Shown piece after piece: positions 34,036 to 42,549 of a stretch of 64,000 bases of DNA. The position numbers were made by a program, and so were the translations under genes. The DNA comes from CAZAQK01 sp964535825 (GTDB taxonomy: Bacteria > Pseudomonadota > Alphaproteobacteria > Rickettsiales > SXRF01). The stretch's first letter is position 1, and every line of letters starts with the position of its first letter. The notes beneath the pieces are model-generated. The model ran no database searches, had not been told where the DNA came from, and saw nothing but the letters and a program-made list of their open reading frames with translations. Location of the stretch: contig CAZHUC010000001.1 in assembly GCA_964535825.1 (NCBI GenBank), positions 434,001 to 498,000 on the forward strand, given 5' to 3'.

Positions 34036-35280
34036 ATGAATATTGCTGTTTTGGGGTCTGGATTGCTAGGGGTAACCACCGCCTATGAGCTAGCCAGACG
34101 AGGGTTTGACGTCACTGTTATTGACAGAAGGTCCTCCAGCGCCTCCGAATGCAGCTATGCCAATGGTGGCCAGCTTTCCTACAGCACCGCAGAGCCATGG
34201 GCTACCCCCGGCGTTCTGAAAAAACTGCCAAAATGGCTGGTACATCCGGATGCACCGCTGGTTTTCCGGCTTCGCGCAGATATTGATATGGTGAAATGGG
34301 GGCTGCGTTTCCTGCGTAACTGCACCGTTGATCGTATGCAGACGAATACAATAAATCTCCTGCGTCTTGGCTTATATAGCCGGCTTGAAATGCACCGTAT
34401 CGAACAAGAGACCGGCATTGCGTTTGATTACGCAAAGCAAGGCATTCTGCAGCTTTACAGCACAGATGCAGATTTCAATGATGCAAAAGTGCAGATGGAT
34501 TTTCAGGCAAAGTTCGGATGCGAACAGAAAGTGCTGACTCGCGAAGAATGCATTGCGGTTGAGCCAGCGCTTGCACATACATCACGCACGATCGCAGGTG
34601 GTATCCATGCTATCACCGATGAAGTTGGCGATGCGCATATTTATTGTAACCGTTTGGCAGAATACATTGCAGCCAAATTCAATGTGAAATTCATGTATGA
34701 GACGAAGGTCAAAGCCATTATCACCGAACAAAGCCGAGTGATCGGGATCAAAACTGATAATGGCGAGATATTGGCCGATGGTTTTGTCATGGCGATGGGT
34801 GTGCACTCTACCTCTTTCCTCAAAAAAATTGGCATTCACATTCCTGTGTATCCGATGAAAGGCTACAGCCTGACACTGGATGCCAATGATTATTCTCCCC
34901 TCACCAGCATTACTGACAACGAATATAAGGTGGTCTACACCCGTATAGCTGGAAAACTAAGAATTGCCGGCACCGCTGAGTTTGCAGGTTATAATGATAA
35001 GCTAAATGAAGCGCGCATCCGCCCGATACTTAAAGCAGCAAAGAGTATGCTTCCTAAAGTAGATTGGGAGCAGCCCATGGAAAAATGGGCGTGCCTGCGA
35101 CCATCAACGCCAAGCGGACTGCCTGTTCTGGGGCGCACACCTTACCAGAATCTATTCATCAACACAGGCCACGGCACACTAGGTTGGACGCAAGCGGCAG
35201 GAAGTGCTTCCATCGTTGCCGATATTATGCAAAATAAAATTCCTGCAATTTTATTGAATGGAATGACCCTTGAGCGATAA
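34036..35280 (+). CDS. dadA: D-amino acid dehydrogenase-like FAD oxidoreductase (DadA family)
   Basis: A 414-residue flavoprotein of the DAO fold that probably deaminates D-amino acids to 2-oxo acids, feeding the respiratory chain. The ATG at 34036 begins the dinucleotide-binding fold MNIAVLGSGLLGVTTAYEL with GxGxxG; an upstream TTG would add a 14-residue non-conserved leader. ASECSYANGGQLSYS follows the fold, as in DadA, and the C-terminus has the INTGHGTLGWTQAAGS FAD motif. The next gene starts before this one stops (TTG at 35270), so it is probably co-transcribed with the PAP2 phosphatase and hydrolase. Confidence 0.9.
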   Translation: MNIAVLGSGLLGVTTAYELARRGFDVTVIDRRSSSASECSYANGGQLSYSTAEPWATPGVLKKLPKWLVHPDAPLVFRLRADIDMVKWGLRFLRNCTVDRMQTNTINLLRLGLYSRLEMHRIEQETGIAFDYAKQGILQLYSTDADFNDAKVQMDFQAKFGCEQKVLTREECIAVEPALAHTSRTIAGGIHAITDEVGDAHIYCNRLAEYIAAKFNVKFMYETKVKAIITEQSRVIGIKTDNGEILADGFVMAMGVHSTSFLKKIGIHIPVYPMKGYSLTLDANDYSPLTSITDNEYKVVYTRIAGKLRIAGTAEFAGYNDKLNEARIRPILKAAKSMLPKVDWEQPMEKWACLRPSTPSGLPVLGRTPYQNLFINTGHGTLGWTQAAGSASIVADIMQNKIPAILLNGMTLER

Positions 35281-35959
35281 CAGAAAAGATCTTCAGCAAT
35301 TATATGATGAGTTTGGTTCTTTAGGATCATTCAAAGAAATATTCTATGACTGGAATGGTGCGAATGAATGGCTGTTCTTCAAGATAAATAGCTTTCATAG
35401 CGAGCTCTATGATCACGTTATGCTTATCCTTTCTCACTTTGGGAAGCATGAGCATTTTAAATTTTATTTCTTGCTCGCTGTGATCTATGCACTGGTCAGT
35501 ACGATTATCAAAAAAGTAAATGGTAGCGTAGCCATTAAACTCCACATTTGCAGGTGGTTCGGAGCACTGCTGGTGCTAACCGCTGGCTACGCGACGATGG
35601 GACTTACCGTAAAATACGCTAAAACTGAATTTGGATTTGAACGGCCATATGAGAAACTCGATAGCAAGGAAGTAGTATGGCTAGAACCGCAGGATAAAGA
35701 AAAGGCCACCCAAAGTTTCCCAAGTGGGCATTCGGCATTCATCATGTTCCTGCTGGTCGCTTTCTGGCCGGTTTTCTCTGATAATATGCGCTGGGTCAGC
35801 ATGGTGATTGCTATGGGCGTTGGCTGGTCGCGCGTGGCACTTGGTGTACACTTCCCTGCCGACGTTATCGGCGGATTCATATTTGGTGCAGGCATTACCT
35901 ATCTGGTCAGGCTGGTTATCTATAAAAGTCTGGAAAAACTACTAAAGATACATTGCTGA
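35270..35959 (+). CDS. PAP2-superfamily membrane phosphatase
   Basis: A 229-residue phosphatidic-acid-phosphatase-type enzyme. All three signature blocks are present: K-x6-RP (KTEFGFERP), PSGHS (QSFPSGHSAF) and SRVALGVHFPADV with the nucleophile His. Several membrane spans surround them. The TTG start at 35270 overlaps the dadA end by 11 bases. Substrate cannot be set from sequence: undecaprenyl-PP, lipid A or PA are all possible. The adjacent alpha/beta hydrolase overlaps its stop by one base. Confidence 0.88.
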   Translation: MSDNRKDLQQLYDEFGSLGSFKEIFYDWNGANEWLFFKINSFHSELYDHVMLILSHFGKHEHFKFYFLLAVIYALVSTIIKKVNGSVAIKLHICRWFGALLVLTAGYATMGLTVKYAKTEFGFERPYEKLDSKEVVWLEPQDKEKATQSFPSGHSAFIMFLLVAFWPVFSDNMRWVSMVIAMGVGWSRVALGVHFPADVIGGFIFGAGITYLVRLVIYKSLEKLLKIHC

Positions 35960-36828
35960 TGCAACCTTCTATCTGCACACTCCACATACCAGAGCGCGCA
36001 GACATCTATAAGCCCGCTGCGCTACAAGCACATGAACTTTCATATCTACACTGGGGCATGAAAGGCGAAGCAGTATTATGCGTACATGGCCTTACCAGAA
36101 ATGGGCGTGATTTTGATGATCTTGCAACGGCGCTTGCAGAAAAATATCAGGTCATTTGCCCGGATATGCCCGGGCGCGGCCTAAGTGAATGGCTGAAAAA
36201 TCCACTGGATTATAATGTCAGCACATACATTGCCGATATTTTGCATTTACTTGATTCACTGGGAATCAAAACTGTGCATTGGGTCGGCACATCCATGGGC
36301 GGCATCATTGCGCTGACCATGGCTGCTATGCGCCCCGGCCTTATCAAATCCGTGGTTTTGAATGACATCGGTTGCCAGATCCCGGCGGCTGGCCTCAAGC
36401 GCATTTTAAGTTATGCTGGCGTGCAGACCAGCTTCCCTACACTGGCTGATGCTCAAGCCAATCTGCGCATGATCTGCGAACCATTTGGAATTCCCGATGA
36501 AGCACACTGGCAGCATTTGTTCAAGTATAGCTTAGTCCAGAGATCATCATGGCAGATGCATTACGACCCTGCGATCGTTACCCCGATGAAAGGCGCTGAA
36601 CCGGTGGATGTTGTGATGTGGCCATTGTGGGAAGCAGTGAAATCCATTCCTGTGTTACTGATACGCGGGGAGAGCTCGGATATACTCACCAAAGAGACCG
36701 CACTGGCCATGCAAACCACACACCCTAACCTGCAATTACTAGAAATAAAAAATGCAGGACATGCACCGGCACTCATGACGGAGACAGAGATAAACTCAAT
36801 AAAGAACTGGCTGACTAAAGTGTGTTAG
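35959..36828 (+). CDS. Alpha/beta-hydrolase fold protein
   Basis: A 289-residue alpha/beta hydrolase. The oxyanion loop CVHGLTRNG, nucleophile elbow GTSMGGI, acid residue in the RGESSDI stretch and C-terminal GHAPAL His are all seen. The ATG at 35959 shares its A with the upstream stop codon (TGATG); an in-frame TTG six bases earlier is less likely. No signal peptide. It could be an esterase, lactonase or C-C hydrolase. Its 3' end overlaps by 14 bases the convergent small membrane gene. Confidence 0.85.
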   Translation: MQPSICTLHIPERADIYKPAALQAHELSYLHWGMKGEAVLCVHGLTRNGRDFDDLATALAEKYQVICPDMPGRGLSEWLKNPLDYNVSTYIADILHLLDSLGIKTVHWVGTSMGGIIALTMAAMRPGLIKSVVLNDIGCQIPAAGLKRILSYAGVQTSFPTLADAQANLRMICEPFGIPDEAHWQHLFKYSLVQRSSWQMHYDPAIVTPMKGAEPVDVVMWPLWEAVKSIPVLLIRGESSDILTKETALAMQTTHPNLQLLEIKNAGHAPALMTETEINSIKNWLTKVC

Positions 36829-37027
36829 TGCACACGAATTGTTGTGAATTATCAACCATGAAGCCGCCGAGGGCTGCAAGTGCGAGTGCAAATACGAGTG
36901 TTACTTTTACACGTTCCGGCGTGCCATACATGAAATCAACAAGCAGATAGGTCATATTCTTCATGGAAGAAAGCGCCGCGACGAATGGATTGGTCTCACG
37001 GATCGCAAGTGCTACAGGACGTCTCAT
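36815..37027 (-). CDS. Small single-pass membrane protein, unknown
   Basis: A 70-residue protein with one hydrophobic helix near residues 44-60 (VTLVFALALAALGGFMV). AGGAG lies 6 bases before the ATG at 37027; an ATG two codons earlier lies inside that ribosome site, so the later one is used. No family is recognised. It is flanked by the rpsU terminator on one side and overlaps the hydrolase end on the other, so it is likely monocistronic. Confidence 0.7.
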   Translation of the reverse strand: MRRPVALAIRETNPFVAALSSMKNMTYLLVDFMYGTPERVKVTLVFALALAALGGFMVDNSQQFVCTNTL

Positions 37028-37088
37028 AAGCATCTCCTTCTACCCATTATCAGTGGTGATTATAACAGAAATTAGAAAAAAGGTTAAC

Positions 37089-37136
37089 AAAAAACGCACA
37101 GAACCTTGGGAGACCCTAAGTTTTGTGCGTTTTTTT
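37089..37136 (-). terminator. Strong bidirectional rho-independent terminator after rpsU
   Basis: A long hairpin with cgcaca (37095-37100) pairing with tgtgcg (37124-37129), extended by aa/tt and ggg/ccc pairs toward an aga loop. A-runs flank the left side and T-runs the right, so it can terminate both strands. It lies 18 bases past the rpsU stop on the minus strand. Confidence 0.85.
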
Positions 37137-37153
37137 GTAACTATCAGCTGTAA

Positions 37154-37357
37154 TTATTCGTTACGATCTGAATTTTTGCGAGCCAGTTTGCGGGCGCGGC
37201 GTTTTGCTTCAGCGGCCTTGCGAACACGGGCTTCTGCCGGTTTTTCGTAATGACGACGCATCTTCATTTCACGGAAAAGACCCTCACGCTGCATCTTTTT
37301 CTTAAGAGCGCGCAGTGCCTGATCAACGTTGTTATCGCGTACAATAACTTCGACCAA
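37154..37357 (-). CDS. rpsU: 30S ribosomal protein S21
   Basis: A 67-residue basic protein with the full S21 signature: VRDNNVDQALRALKKKMQRE followed by FREMKMRRHYEKP and a Lys/Arg-rich helix. The start codon is TTG (complement of 37355-37357); the residue pattern (M-V-E-V) fits this start and no ATG is available. An AAGGGGG tract lies 9 bases upstream. TTG use on a ribosomal protein gene may limit its expression. Confidence 0.95.
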   Translation of the reverse strand: MVEVIVRDNNVDQALRALKKKMQREGLFREMKMRRHYEKPAEARVRKAAEAKRRARKLARKNSDRNE

Positions 37358-37450
37358 AAAAATATACCCCCTTCCGGGCGTTGGAATTCAAAAGGACACA
37401 CATACTAACAGTGGGCATCGACACTGTCAAAGCAATAATCGAGAATTTTA

Positions 37451-39739
37451 TCAAAGAGTTATGCTTATATCCTGCACTTTATGGCAGGTGCTGTCATGGC
37501 ATGGCTGATAGCGTAACCTGACAGAAAGTCTGGGTTTTTTAGGTACATCACTGCCAAAGGTCACGCGTGCTTTTGCTTCGATCTCTTCTTCGAATAGACG
37601 CATGACTCCCCTCACCACCGGCTTTGGATAAACAACCTCAACTTTTTCAATAGCATCGCCCTGAATATCCAGCTGGGTTGGAATAAGATTAGGTTCACTT
37701 AGTTCATTTGCATTAATGTGCCAGCCCGCCTCGATACGAATTTTCACCGGAATTTCAATGGTCGCCCCTGCAGTGATTTGCTCAGGAGGTCTTGCAGCCT
37801 GCATGAACACCACACCATCCGGCGCAGCCATGTCCAGTGATGAGCTATTATCGGTATAATCCACAAAGGCTGCGGATCTTTTCTTGCCACCATTTACCAT
37901 GCTATCCAAGCGTAATGCACCTGCCAGCATGGTGGCGTATTCAAGCATGATACGGTCATTCCCATTCAGGAAGTATTCGCTGAGTGATTGCGCCTGCTGT
38001 AAGTAAGTATCTTTCTTTGTGATGCCATAAAGTTGAATAAGATTATGTAGCATCACGGCATTGGCATTAGGCAGCGTTGCATCATCGCCATTTTTTATCC
38101 TGAATATCAGGCGGTCGTTCAGTTGTGTGTAGAAATAGCCTTGTGATGAACCATCAAAGAACAGTTCATGCGCCCGGCTCATCAACGCTTCGATACTATT
38201 TAGCAGGTCAGGCTTGTTTTCGGCATGCCACAGCATGATAAGCCCTTCGATCAGGTACGCATAATCTTCCAGCGTTGCGGTGAGACTGCTTTTCTTGTCG
38301 ATGATTCGCTTAAGCACACCATTATTATCAAACCCGTTCTCCAGAATGTAATTGGCAGCTTTGCTTGCTATCTCGATATATCTTGGTGCGTTGAAGGCAA
38401 TAGCTGCACGCGCATAGGCCGCTATCATCAGCCCATTCCAGCTGGTGATAATCTTATCATCAAGATGTGGTGCTTTGCGCTGGTTACGGTGCGCCAGCAA
38501 TTTGTTCATCACTTGCGCAGAAAGTGCCGCCAGCTCGGCATACGGTTTGCCGAATTCACGCGCGGCAATATCCAGCGGCTTGCGTGCAATGATCACTTTG
38601 CCATCAGTGTGTTTGTGGCCCGGGAATGCGGGTATATCGGCTAGTGCATAGAAACTAATGAAGAATTGTGATTCCTCAGGGCTGAGTATTGTTTGCAGCT
38701 CTTCTGGTGTCCATGCGTAATACGCGCCTTCGACCTGATCGGTCTCTGCATCGATGGCGGCATAGAATGCACCTTTGCCGTCACGCAGCGGACCTGCGGT
38801 GAAATCGAGGATACTTTTGGCAATATCTGCGAAATAGGCGCTGTCGGAATGCATTGCGGTGCGCGTGTAAAGATTCGCAAGCATGGCCTGATTATAAAGC
38901 ATCTTCTCGAAATGCGGCACATACCACTCTTTATCTACTGCATAGCGATGAAAGCCACAGCCAACATGGTCGTAGATACCGCCCGCTGCCATTTTAGCGA
39001 GTGATTTCGTAACCAACGCGAGAGACTGCACAGAATTGGTGTACTCGTAATGATCGAGCAGGAAATTCAGGTAGCATTCATTAGGAAATTTGGGTGCCTG
39101 GAAAAACCCGCCTGCACGCGCATCATGATGTTCTTTCAATGTATTGAACAACTGTGCAGCCATCTCGGCAGGCTTGAATTCATTTGCCATTTGTGGTGTT
39201 GGAAATGTCAGGAATGGCTTTAATGCTTCTGTGATCTCATCTGCTTTTTTGCGGACTTCCTGTTCCTGTGTCATCCATGAATAATTGATCCACTCCAGCA
39301 AACGTGGGAAAGCTGGCTTGCCGTAAGATTCATCGGCTGCATATGTGCCGCCGGCATAGAATGGCTTCAGGTCTGGTGTGAGGAAAACGTTATTTGGCCA
39401 ACCGCCCTCATGCGTCATCAACTGGCGAGCCACCATATATATCTCATCCAGTTCCGGGTGCTCTTCCCTATCAACTTTGATGTTGATGAAGAACTTGTTC
39501 ATGTGTGAAGCGATGGAAAGATTCTCGAACACTTCCCGCTCCATCACATGACACCAGTAACAGGTGGAGTAACCTATAGAGAGCAGGATAGGCTTATTCT
39601 CGACGAATGCCCTGTCTATCGCCTCTTTACTCCACGGATGCCAGAATACCGGATTATGCGCATGCTGGCGCAGGTATGGACTTGTAGAGTTTATCAGCGG
39701 ATTGCTGAATTGCGGATTGCGTTCGACAGGTTTGATCAC
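37451..39739 (-). CDS. yyaL: YyaL/DUF255 thioredoxin-domain protein with C-terminal DsbD-alpha-like domain
   Basis: A 762-residue protein of the spermatogenesis-associated-20/YyaL type. The N-terminal thioredoxin-like domain has INSTSPYLRQHAHNPV and the redox pair C60-x-x-C63 in STCYWCHVME, followed by VDREEHPELD and THEGGWPNN. The central part is a (alpha/alpha)6 glycosidase-like barrel. The last 110 residues resemble the N-terminal domain of DsbD/ScsB, ending with paired Cys (C747, C752) in YQPCHDSTCH. No N-terminal signal peptide is visible, which is odd for a DsbD-alpha-like domain. The Nudix gene stops one base before this start, so the two may be co-transcribed. Confidence 0.87.
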   Translation of the reverse strand: MIKPVERNPQFSNPLINSTSPYLRQHAHNPVFWHPWSKEAIDRAFVENKPILLSIGYSTCYWCHVMEREVFENLSIASHMNKFFINIKVDREEHPELDEIYMVARQLMTHEGGWPNNVFLTPDLKPFYAGGTYAADESYGKPAFPRLLEWINYSWMTQEQEVRKKADEITEALKPFLTFPTPQMANEFKPAEMAAQLFNTLKEHHDARAGGFFQAPKFPNECYLNFLLDHYEYTNSVQSLALVTKSLAKMAAGGIYDHVGCGFHRYAVDKEWYVPHFEKMLYNQAMLANLYTRTAMHSDSAYFADIAKSILDFTAGPLRDGKGAFYAAIDAETDQVEGAYYAWTPEELQTILSPEESQFFISFYALADIPAFPGHKHTDGKVIIARKPLDIAAREFGKPYAELAALSAQVMNKLLAHRNQRKAPHLDDKIITSWNGLMIAAYARAAIAFNAPRYIEIASKAANYILENGFDNNGVLKRIIDKKSSLTATLEDYAYLIEGLIMLWHAENKPDLLNSIEALMSRAHELFFDGSSQGYFYTQLNDRLIFRIKNGDDATLPNANAVMLHNLIQLYGITKKDTYLQQAQSLSEYFLNGNDRIMLEYATMLAGALRLDSMVNGGKKRSAAFVDYTDNSSSLDMAAPDGVVFMQAARPPEQITAGATIEIPVKIRIEAGWHINANELSEPNLIPTQLDIQGDAIEKVEVVYPKPVVRGVMRLFEEEIEAKARVTFGSDVPKKPRLSVRLRYQPCHDSTCHKVQDISITL

Positions 39740-39740
39740 A

Positions 39741-40340
39741 TTATTCTCTGAAGTTGCTTATCAATTTACGTTCGATCTCTGCCAGTATATTTACATGATC
39801 TTTACGGCCAATGCTCTGGAAATCTGCGCAGTTCAGCCATTTGCGCTCCTGGGTGGAAGGGGTGGTCTCTGCATCCGAGAGGAAGTTATCAGCCGCATGA
39901 ACCTCCGCCGCGAACAGCCACATATATTTGGTCTTACCCGTGGTGGCCGACGAAAAATTGAATGCCCCCATATCCAGCAACTGGTTGATATTATCAAGCT
40001 TTAGGCCAAGTTCCTCGATACCCTCACGCAGCGCAGTGGCTGCAAGGGTTTCTTTAATATCAGCGTGCTGACCCGCCCCATCGCGTATATCCTGCCATGA
40101 ACCATCCGGTAGCTGGTATTGCCGTGTTCCCTTACATATCTGGAACGGCGGCTCACCCAGATCCGGCGAGGTGGAAACAGGTTTCATCAGGAAGAAACTA
40201 AAGCCCTCCTGCCGTACAAAAGGCACAACGCCAGCCTTGTTATAGTGCGTAATGGTGTGCGAATGTACATCTTCCCACAGGCGCGCGATGGTCTGTTGTT
40301 GCAAGAAGGCTTCTATTGCGGCATGGTTGCTTTCATTCAT
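39741..40340 (-). CDS. Nudix hydrolase
   Basis: A 199-residue Nudix protein. The catalytic box is present as ETLAATALREGIEELGL, with REGIEELG matching REx2EExG. The initial Gly is shifted by one residue, a minor deviation. The N-terminal part (residues 1-80) is not recognised but is rich in aromatic residues. The substrate is unknown; it could be a nucleotide sugar or dinucleotide. The start lies 21 bases from the divergent hisN-like gene. Confidence 0.82.
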   Translation of the reverse strand: MNESNHAAIEAFLQQQTIARLWEDVHSHTITHYNKAGVVPFVRQEGFSFFLMKPVSTSPDLGEPPFQICKGTRQYQLPDGSWQDIRDGAGQHADIKETLAATALREGIEELGLKLDNINQLLDMGAFNFSSATTGKTKYMWLFAAEVHAADNFLSDAETTPSTQERKWLNCADFQSIGRKDHVNILAEIERKLISNFRE

Positions 40341-40361
40341 GGTCTAAATCTTACAGGTATT

Positions 40362-41135
40362 ATGCTTTTTGACAACCGCGAGCTTGCTTTGGCTCACCAT
40401 ATGGCTGATATTGCTGGCGAAATCTTGCGCCGCTATTGGCGCACACCTGTCAGTGCGGAGGTGAAGGCCGACCTGAGCCCGGTAACCCACGCTGACCGCG
40501 AGGCAGAAGAGGCCATGCGCTCTGTGCTTATGGCTAATTTTCCCGATCATGGCATATTGGGGGAAGAGCACGGACGCACCAATGAATCGTCTGAATATCA
40601 GTGGGTCATCGACCCGATCGATGGCACTCGGGCATTCATCGCTGGCTACCCTATTTTTACCACACTCATCGCGCTGATGCATAATAATGTGCCCAGCTTC
40701 GGTATCATCGACCAGCCTATCAGCGAGGAACGCTGGCAAGGTTTTACCGGTGAACAAACCACCTGTAATGACAGGCCTGTATATACGCGCGATATGCGTG
40801 AGCTCTCTGGGGCAAACCTTGCCACCACCTCGATCTATCATTTCTCAGCAGGCCAAGCGGCTGCGTTCCAGAAGTTAAAAGCTGCATGTGCGAATTTCCA
40901 GCTGGGTGGCGACGCCTATGCCTACGCCATGCTGGCCAGCGGCAATCTGGATATCGTGGTAGATGCTGGTATGAAGCCCTATGATTACTGTGCGCTTATC
41001 CCTGTGATCGAGGGTGCAGGCGGTGTCATTACTGATTGGGCCGGTAAACCGCTCAACCTCCATTCCGATGGCAGCGTGCTTGCCGCAGCAACAAAAGAGC
41101 TGCACGCAGCAGCACTCGCCATTTTGCAAAAATAA
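40362..41135 (+). CDS. hisN: Inositol-monophosphatase-family phosphatase, HisN-like
   Basis: A 257-residue Mg-dependent phosphatase of the IMPase fold. The ATG at 40362 has an ACAGG ribosome site; the frame extends upstream into the opposite-strand Nudix gene but that part is non-homologous. GEEHG, DPIDGTRAFIAG and GGDAYAYAMLASGNLDIVVDAG are IMPase motifs; the last, with the following KPYDYCALIPVIEGAGG, is typical of histidinol-phosphate phosphatase (HisN), so histidine biosynthesis is a likely role. No other his genes are in the window. Inositol phosphatase is the alternative. Confidence 0.83.
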   Translation: MLFDNRELALAHHMADIAGEILRRYWRTPVSAEVKADLSPVTHADREAEEAMRSVLMANFPDHGILGEEHGRTNESSEYQWVIDPIDGTRAFIAGYPIFTTLIALMHNNVPSFGIIDQPISEERWQGFTGEQTTCNDRPVYTRDMRELSGANLATTSIYHFSAGQAAAFQKLKAACANFQLGGDAYAYAMLASGNLDIVVDAGMKPYDYCALIPVIEGAGGVITDWAGKPLNLHSDGSVLAAATKELHAAALAILQK

Positions 41136-41204
41136 TAAATCCCCCTTCCCGACCACGCGGCTTACTGCAAACCTTCTGGGTATCGCATTACCAAAGGAGC
41201 AACC

Positions 41205-41561
41205 ATGCCAAGCAGCATTCATTTCGAACCACAAGTTTCTTATAACCTTACCGCAACCATCGCCAATGGTCAGAGCGCCAGCGCAGAGATAGACCTGGCG
41301 GGCACAACACTGTGCGGGCTAATCATTCCTTCTGCCATCACCGGCACTGCCTTTGCCATTCAGATGGCAGATGCCAGCGGCGGCACATTCATCGCCGTGC
41401 AGGATGGTAGTGGCTCAGACGTCAGCATTGCGGTTGCTGCCAGCAAATATATTCCCATCAACAATCTTGCGGTTACGGCCGGTCTTCGTTTTATCAAGAT
41501 CGTAAGTAACGGCACAGAAGCAGCCCAGCGCAGCATCAAGCTGGTGACCAGGGCGGTATAA
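41205..41561 (+). CDS. Phage-structural-like small protein
   Basis: A 118-residue beta-rich protein, with FEPQVSYNLTAT at the N-terminus and RSIKLVTRAV at the C-terminus. Low in Cys and Lys, alternating Ala/Ser/Gly/Thr. An AAGGAG site precedes the ATG at ideal spacing. It resembles small virion-decoration or baseplate-type proteins next to tail fibres, but no family is certain. It heads a four-gene set ending at 43289. Confidence 0.6.
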   Translation: MPSSIHFEPQVSYNLTATIANGQSASAEIDLAGTTLCGLIIPSAITGTAFAIQMADASGGTFIAVQDGSGSDVSIAVAASKYIPINNLAVTAGLRFIKIVSNGTEAAQRSIKLVTRAV

Positions 41562-41563
41562 TC

Positions 41564-41674
41564 ATGACGCGTTTATTATTGCTGCTCTTTCTGAGCATTC
41601 CTTCCAATGCACTGACACTGGAGACCAATGAAGCACTCACCGCCGAAAATGGCGATTTCATTACCTACGAATAA
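41564..41674 (+). CDS. Very short exported-peptide-like ORF
   Basis: A 36-residue frame starting two bases after the previous stop: a Leu-rich hydrophobic start (TRLLLLLFLSIP) followed by SNALTLETNEALTAENGDFITYE. The N-terminus could be a signal peptide or a membrane helix. The following gene starts 11 bases later with a GGAAT site. Expression is not proven; the position inside a tight gene run favours a real small protein. Confidence 0.45.
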   Translation: MTRLLLLLFLSIPSNALTLETNEALTAENGDFITYE

Positions 41675-41685
41675 AGGAATTCAAT

Positions 41686-42549
41686 ATGGCAAAAAAGATC
41701 AGCCAGCTTACGGCTGCAACCAGCCTTGCTGGAACAGAACTCATTCCTGTGGTGCAAGGTGGTGTAACAAAGTCTGCCACCATGCGGCAGGTATCCGGCG
41801 TCAACAGCAGCTATTTCTTCCATGGCTTTGCCGGCACACAAATTGTGGGAGACCCAAAATTCTACGATACATCCGGTGCAGGTAACGATGCCTCTTTTGG
41901 CGCAAACCTTTCAAACGCCAATGCATGGGCGAATACCGGGTATGTTTCCACTGTGAACCCGACAGGTGGTTCAACCGACAGCGTGATCCGTATGCCTGCC
42001 GTTAATTTTGATTATAATGGCGGTGAAAAACTCATCATGTGGTGGCTGGGTAAAGCCACACCGGAAGGCTCTTCTGTTTCCTTACTGGGTGATGGTTTCA
42101 ACGCCACCTATCCCGGCGTGCGTATTCGTTGCAACACGGCAGGTACAATGCAACTCATCGCTGTAGATGCTTCAGCCAGCAGCTTCTCCAGCACACCAAC
42201 TGAAGTTCCATTCGATGGAACATTGCATAGTTTTGCCGCCGTGCTTGACGGCCAGGCAAAGAAATTTGGTTTCTGGGTAGATGAAACCTATGCCGCCAAT
42301 CTAAGCGGTGCATACGCCACCTTTGATTCCGGCAATGCGCGTGATACCCGCACGACCAATACCTTCAATATCGGCACATCTGTTCCGGCAGCTGCTGCCA
42401 GCACAGAAGGTCTAGTAACACAAACACGCGCCTTCGTATTGCTGAAGCTCTCTGCCTCAAAAACAATGCCGAGTATTGCCACACTTACGCCTGTGTTTCA
42501 GGCACTGCGCCGCAATCCATCGAAACGTATTCTGGCATCGGTGTTTTAA
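41686..42549 (+). CDS. Tail-fibre-like protein
   Basis: A 287-residue protein. The first 40 residues, KKISQLTAATSLAGTELIPV, are the N-terminal attachment sequence common on phage tail fibres and spikes. The rest is a jelly-roll or LamG/concanavalin-type beta-sandwich, with GWHS/WWLGKATPEG-like strands and little charge. It is probably a carbohydrate-binding protein. It overlaps the next gene start by one base (TAATG). The absence of capsid, portal or lysis genes nearby indicates a remnant or an adopted cassette rather than a full prophage. Confidence 0.6.
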   Translation: MAKKISQLTAATSLAGTELIPVVQGGVTKSATMRQVSGVNSSYFFHGFAGTQIVGDPKFYDTSGAGNDASFGANLSNANAWANTGYVSTVNPTGGSTDSVIRMPAVNFDYNGGEKLIMWWLGKATPEGSSVSLLGDGFNATYPGVRIRCNTAGTMQLIAVDASASSFSSTPTEVPFDGTLHSFAAVLDGQAKKFGFWVDETYAANLSGAYATFDSGNARDTRTTNTFNIGTSVPAAAASTEGLVTQTRAFVLLKLSASKTMPSIATLTPVFQALRRNPSKRILASVF

